Shown: positions 12,785-15,097 of the stretch, one piece after another
Layout: the number at the start of each line of letters is the position of its first letter
Position numbering within the stretch: the stretch's first letter is position 1
NCBI GenBank assembly: GCA_045578425.1
Contig: JAZNKF010000034.1
Location: 1 to 15,097 of the forward strand
Direction of reading: 5' to 3'
DNA from: RGIG3009 sp045578425
Lineage (GTDB): Bacteria; Bacillota; Clostridia; Oscillospirales; Acutalibacteraceae
Length of the DNA stretch: 15,097 nucleotides
Position numbers and translations under genes: made by a program
Notes under the pieces: model-generated
Database searches by the model: none
What the model saw: only the letters and a program-made list of their open reading frames with translations
Told to the model about the DNA's origin: nothing

Positions 12785-15097
12785 ATGTCCGTTTTTGAAA
12801 AAGGAATGGCGGGGTTGCCCGTTCTTTCCTCATTGTGTAACGATGTAAAAACGGCTCGTTCCCCCGTGATGTTGACGGGGGTTGGGCATATTCATAAGGC
12901 TTTATTGGCGCACGCTTTGTGTTCTCGATTGCAACGCAAGGCACTCTTTTTGGTGGCAGACGAAGCAGAAGCCGTTCGCTTGTGTGAGGATTTAAATGCT
13001 TTGGGCGAAGTGGCGTTGTTTTTGCCGTCGCGGGAACTGTCGCTTAGGCAGGTAGATGCCTCGTCGCGGGAATATGAGCAACAACGGTTAGGCGTGCTTT
13101 CGCGAATGCTCAAAAACGAGTATACCGTTGTGGTGGCTTGTGTAGATGCCGTGTTTTCGTATACCGTGCCGCCGCAAGTGTTGCAAAAACGCACGTTATC
13201 GCTGGTGGAAGGCAAAGACGTGCCTGTGGAAAACTTGCCCGCAGCGTTATCGGCGGCGGGGTATGAACGGTGCGACCAAATTGAAGGTGCCGGTCAGTTT
13301 GCGGTGCGCGGCGGGATTATTGACGTGTATCCCGCGCAAAATGCCGCGCCGCTGCGCATTGAGTTGTGGGGCGAAACGGTTGACACTATTTCGCATTTTG
13401 ATTTACTTTCCCAACGCCGTACCGAAACGCTTACAAAAGCGGATATTCCGCCGGCGTGTGAAATTTCGTACGATTCAGCAAGTGAACTTGCCGCAAAAAT
13501 GGAAGAGTTAGCGAACTCGCTTGGCGGCAAACGTGCCGCCGCGGTGCGCGAAGCAATTTTGGCAGACATCGACCGCCTGCGCGGCGGGGCAGGACTTTCG
13601 GCACGGGATAAATATTTACCGCTGATTTATCCTACGGCAGACACTGTACTTGCCTATGCGCCGGATGCTCTATTGTTTGTTTCGGAAACCACCAAAGTGC
13701 GTGAACGGATGCGCGCTGCCGATTGGCAGTTGCAAGAAAACATTCGTGCGTTGCTCGAAGAAAATTTGATTTGCAAGGAGCTCTGCCGCTACCAAGCGGA
13801 TTGGGAGGATATTTTGCGCGCGTGGGAAAATCATCCCACGGTGCTGATGGAAACGTTTTCCCGCAGTGTGGGGGATGTGCCGCTGAAAGAGGTATATTCT
13901 CTGACTTGCCGTCAACTTCCCGTTTGGTCGGGCGGCATTTCGCTGTTGTGCGAAGATTTGCGTGATGCGTTGGAGCGCCGCGAAGCGTGTGTGGTGTTGG
14001 CGGGCTCCGAGGAAAAGAACGCCAAGTTATTAGCAGAAGATTTGCAAAAGCAGGGTATTCCCGCGTTGTATGCGCCGTCTCCCGAAAAACCGACAGCGGG
14101 ACAAGTGTTGGTGCTCACAGGCGGATTGTCTGCGGGGGCGCAGTTTCCCGAGGCGAGGCTTACCATCATTACGCACGGGCGTATGAATAAAGCGAAAAAA
14201 CGCAGACGCTTAAATCGCCAAGCGGGGTCGCAAATTCACAGTTTGTCGGAGTTGTCGGTGGGCGATTACGTGGTGCATGCCGCACACGGTATCGGTGTGT
14301 ATGAGGGGATTCACCGTTTGGACGTGCAAGGGGTTTTGAAAGATTATTTGAAACTCCAATACGACAAAGGGGATACGCTGTACGTGCCGGTCACACAACT
14401 GGATTTGGTTTCCAAGTACGTCGGCACCAAAGATGACGTCAAGGTGCGTTTACACCGCTTGGGCGGACAGGAGTGGCAAAAAACCAAAGCGCGTGTGCGC
14501 GGAGCGGTCAAAGACATTGCCAAAGAGTTAATACAACTATATTCGCAACGTATGGCGAGTCCCGGTTTTGCGTTTGAGGCAGATTCGGAATGGCAATACG
14601 ATTTTGAACGGCATTTTGAATTTGAGGAAACCGAGGACCAACTGCGTTGTGTGCAAGAGATCAAAGCCGATATGGAACGCCCTGTTCCGATGGACCGTTT
14701 GTTGTGCGGGGACGTGGGGTTTGGGAAAACCGAGGTGGCGTTGCGTGCCGCATTCAAATGTGTGTCGCAAAGTAAGCAATGTGTGATTTTGGTGCCGACA
14801 ACGATTTTGGCATTCCAGCACTACAACACGCTTATTAAGCGGTTTGAGGGGTTCCCTGTCCAAATTGAAATGCTTTCACGTTTTCGTACCCCCAAACAGC
14901 AAGCCAAAATCTTGGAAGATATGGCGGCGGGACGGTTGGATATTTTGGTGGGAACGCACCGTATGTTATCCAAAGACGTGCGTTTTCGCGATTTGGGGTT
15001 GTTCATTGTGGACGAGGAACAACGGTTTGGTGTTTCGCAAAAAGAACGGATTAAAGAGTTGGCGCCCCACGTGGACGTGCTGACGTTATCGGCCACA
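12785..15097 (+). CDS. mfd: Transcription-repair coupling factor Mfd (partial, runs off the window)
   Basis: Mfd removes RNA polymerase stalled at DNA lesions and recruits UvrA for nucleotide excision repair. The frame is open from the ATG at 12785 (site AAAGGAG at 12774-12780) to the last base, 771 codons of an expected 1,100-1,200. Visible domains in order are the UvrB-like N-terminal module with 'RGGIIDVYPAQ' (175-185), a divergent middle region, and the CarD-like RNA polymerase-interaction domain starting near 'VGDYVVHAAHGIGVYEG' (from about 492). The translocase then follows, with Walker A GDVGFGKT (642-649), DEEQ box 'VDEEQRFGV' (742-750) and the start of motif III 'LTLSAT' (766-771) at the edge. 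I followed the reading frame through without finding a frameshift or stop. The nine-base gap to pth indicates one operon. The missing part should hold the second RecA domain and the UvrA-masking C-terminus. Confidence 0.97.
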   Translation, partial: MSVFEKGMAGLPVLSSLCNDVKTARSPVMLTGVGHIHKALLAHALCSRLQRKALFLVADEAEAVRLCEDLNALGEVALFLPSRELSLRQVDASSREYEQQRLGVLSRMLKNEYTVVVACVDAVFSYTVPPQVLQKRTLSLVEGKDVPVENLPAALSAAGYERCDQIEGAGQFAVRGGIIDVYPAQNAAPLRIELWGETVDTISHFDLLSQRRTETLTKADIPPACEISYDSASELAAKMEELANSLGGKRAAAVREAILADIDRLRGGAGLSARDKYLPLIYPTADTVLAYAPDALLFVSETTKVRERMRAADWQLQENIRALLEENLICKELCRYQADWEDILRAWENHPTVLMETFSRSVGDVPLKEVYSLTCRQLPVWSGGISLLCEDLRDALERREACVVLAGSEEKNAKLLAEDLQKQGIPALYAPSPEKPTAGQVLVLTGGLSAGAQFPEARLTIITHGRMNKAKKRRRLNRQAGSQIHSLSELSVGDYVVHAAHGIGVYEGIHRLDVQGVLKDYLKLQYDKGDTLYVPVTQLDLVSKYVGTKDDVKVRLHRLGGQEWQKTKARVRGAVKDIAKELIQLYSQRMASPGFAFEADSEWQYDFERHFEFEETEDQLRCVQEIKADMERPVPMDRLLCGDVGFGKTEVALRAAFKCVSQSKQCVILVPTTILAFQHYNTLIKRFEGFPVQIEMLSRFRTPKQQAKILEDMAAGRLDILVGTHRMLSKDVRFRDLGLFIVDEEQRFGVSQKERIKELAPHVDVLTLSAT

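Noticed and set aside
1..15097. tRNA/rRNA genes, insertion sequences, prophage genes, toxin-antitoxin or defence genes
   Set aside because: No cloverleaf, transposase motif, terminal inverted repeats or defence-type domains were seen on either strand. Gaps between genes are short and mostly explained by promoters and terminators.

Overview
The window looks like chromosomal core DNA from a low-to-mid GC Gram-positive bacterium, most likely a member of the Clostridia (Oscillospirales/Ruminococcaceae-like). Supporting signs are strong AGGAGG-type ribosome binding sites, vegetative TTGACA-17-TATAAT promoters, a SpoIID/LytB-domain gene, a divIB/ftsQ-ftsZ pair, the pth-mfd gene pair typical of Firmicutes, and a NahK-type sugar kinase seen in gut anaerobes. 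Taxonomy is inferred from gene content only.

Layout. (1) 1-2483: its own promoter, a 792-residue secreted protein with PPC-like beta-domains and 14 aromatic-rich C-terminal repeats, then a strong terminator. (2) 2569-3282: a six-helix membrane protein resembling the DUF2238 family, which overlaps tail-to-tail by 11 bases with (3) 3272-4255 (minus): a SpoIID/LytB-domain exported protein. (4) 4396-6792: a promoter, citrate synthase, and then ftsQ/divIB 24 bases later. (5) 6836-8036: ftsZ with a near-consensus promoter and a terminator of its own. (6) 8053-8784: a TtcA-like tRNA thiolation enzyme, convergent with galE across a bidirectional terminator. (7) 8830-12060: divergent galE (minus) and a nucleotidyltransferase plus NahK-like kinase pair (plus). 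They share a 164-base control region that carries a 16-base perfect palindrome. (8) 12092-15097: a promoter, pth, and the first 771 codons of mfd, which runs off the window.

How the genes work together. The galE / nucleotidyltransferase / kinase block reads as a compact sugar-activation route: an anomeric kinase makes a hexosamine (or hexose) 1-phosphate, the nucleotidyltransferase makes the NDP-sugar, and GalE interconverts gluco and galacto forms. ftsQ and ftsZ are division genes, with no ftsA between them. pth and mfd are information-processing housekeeping genes.

I see no RNA genes, insertion sequences, CRISPR arrays, phage genes or defence systems. The least ordinary items are the repeat protein, the divergent sugar module with its palindrome, and a changed residue in Pth. 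No gap between genes exceeds 300 bases; the longest is about 200 bases, upstream of citrate synthase. I do not find a clearly new biological system here.
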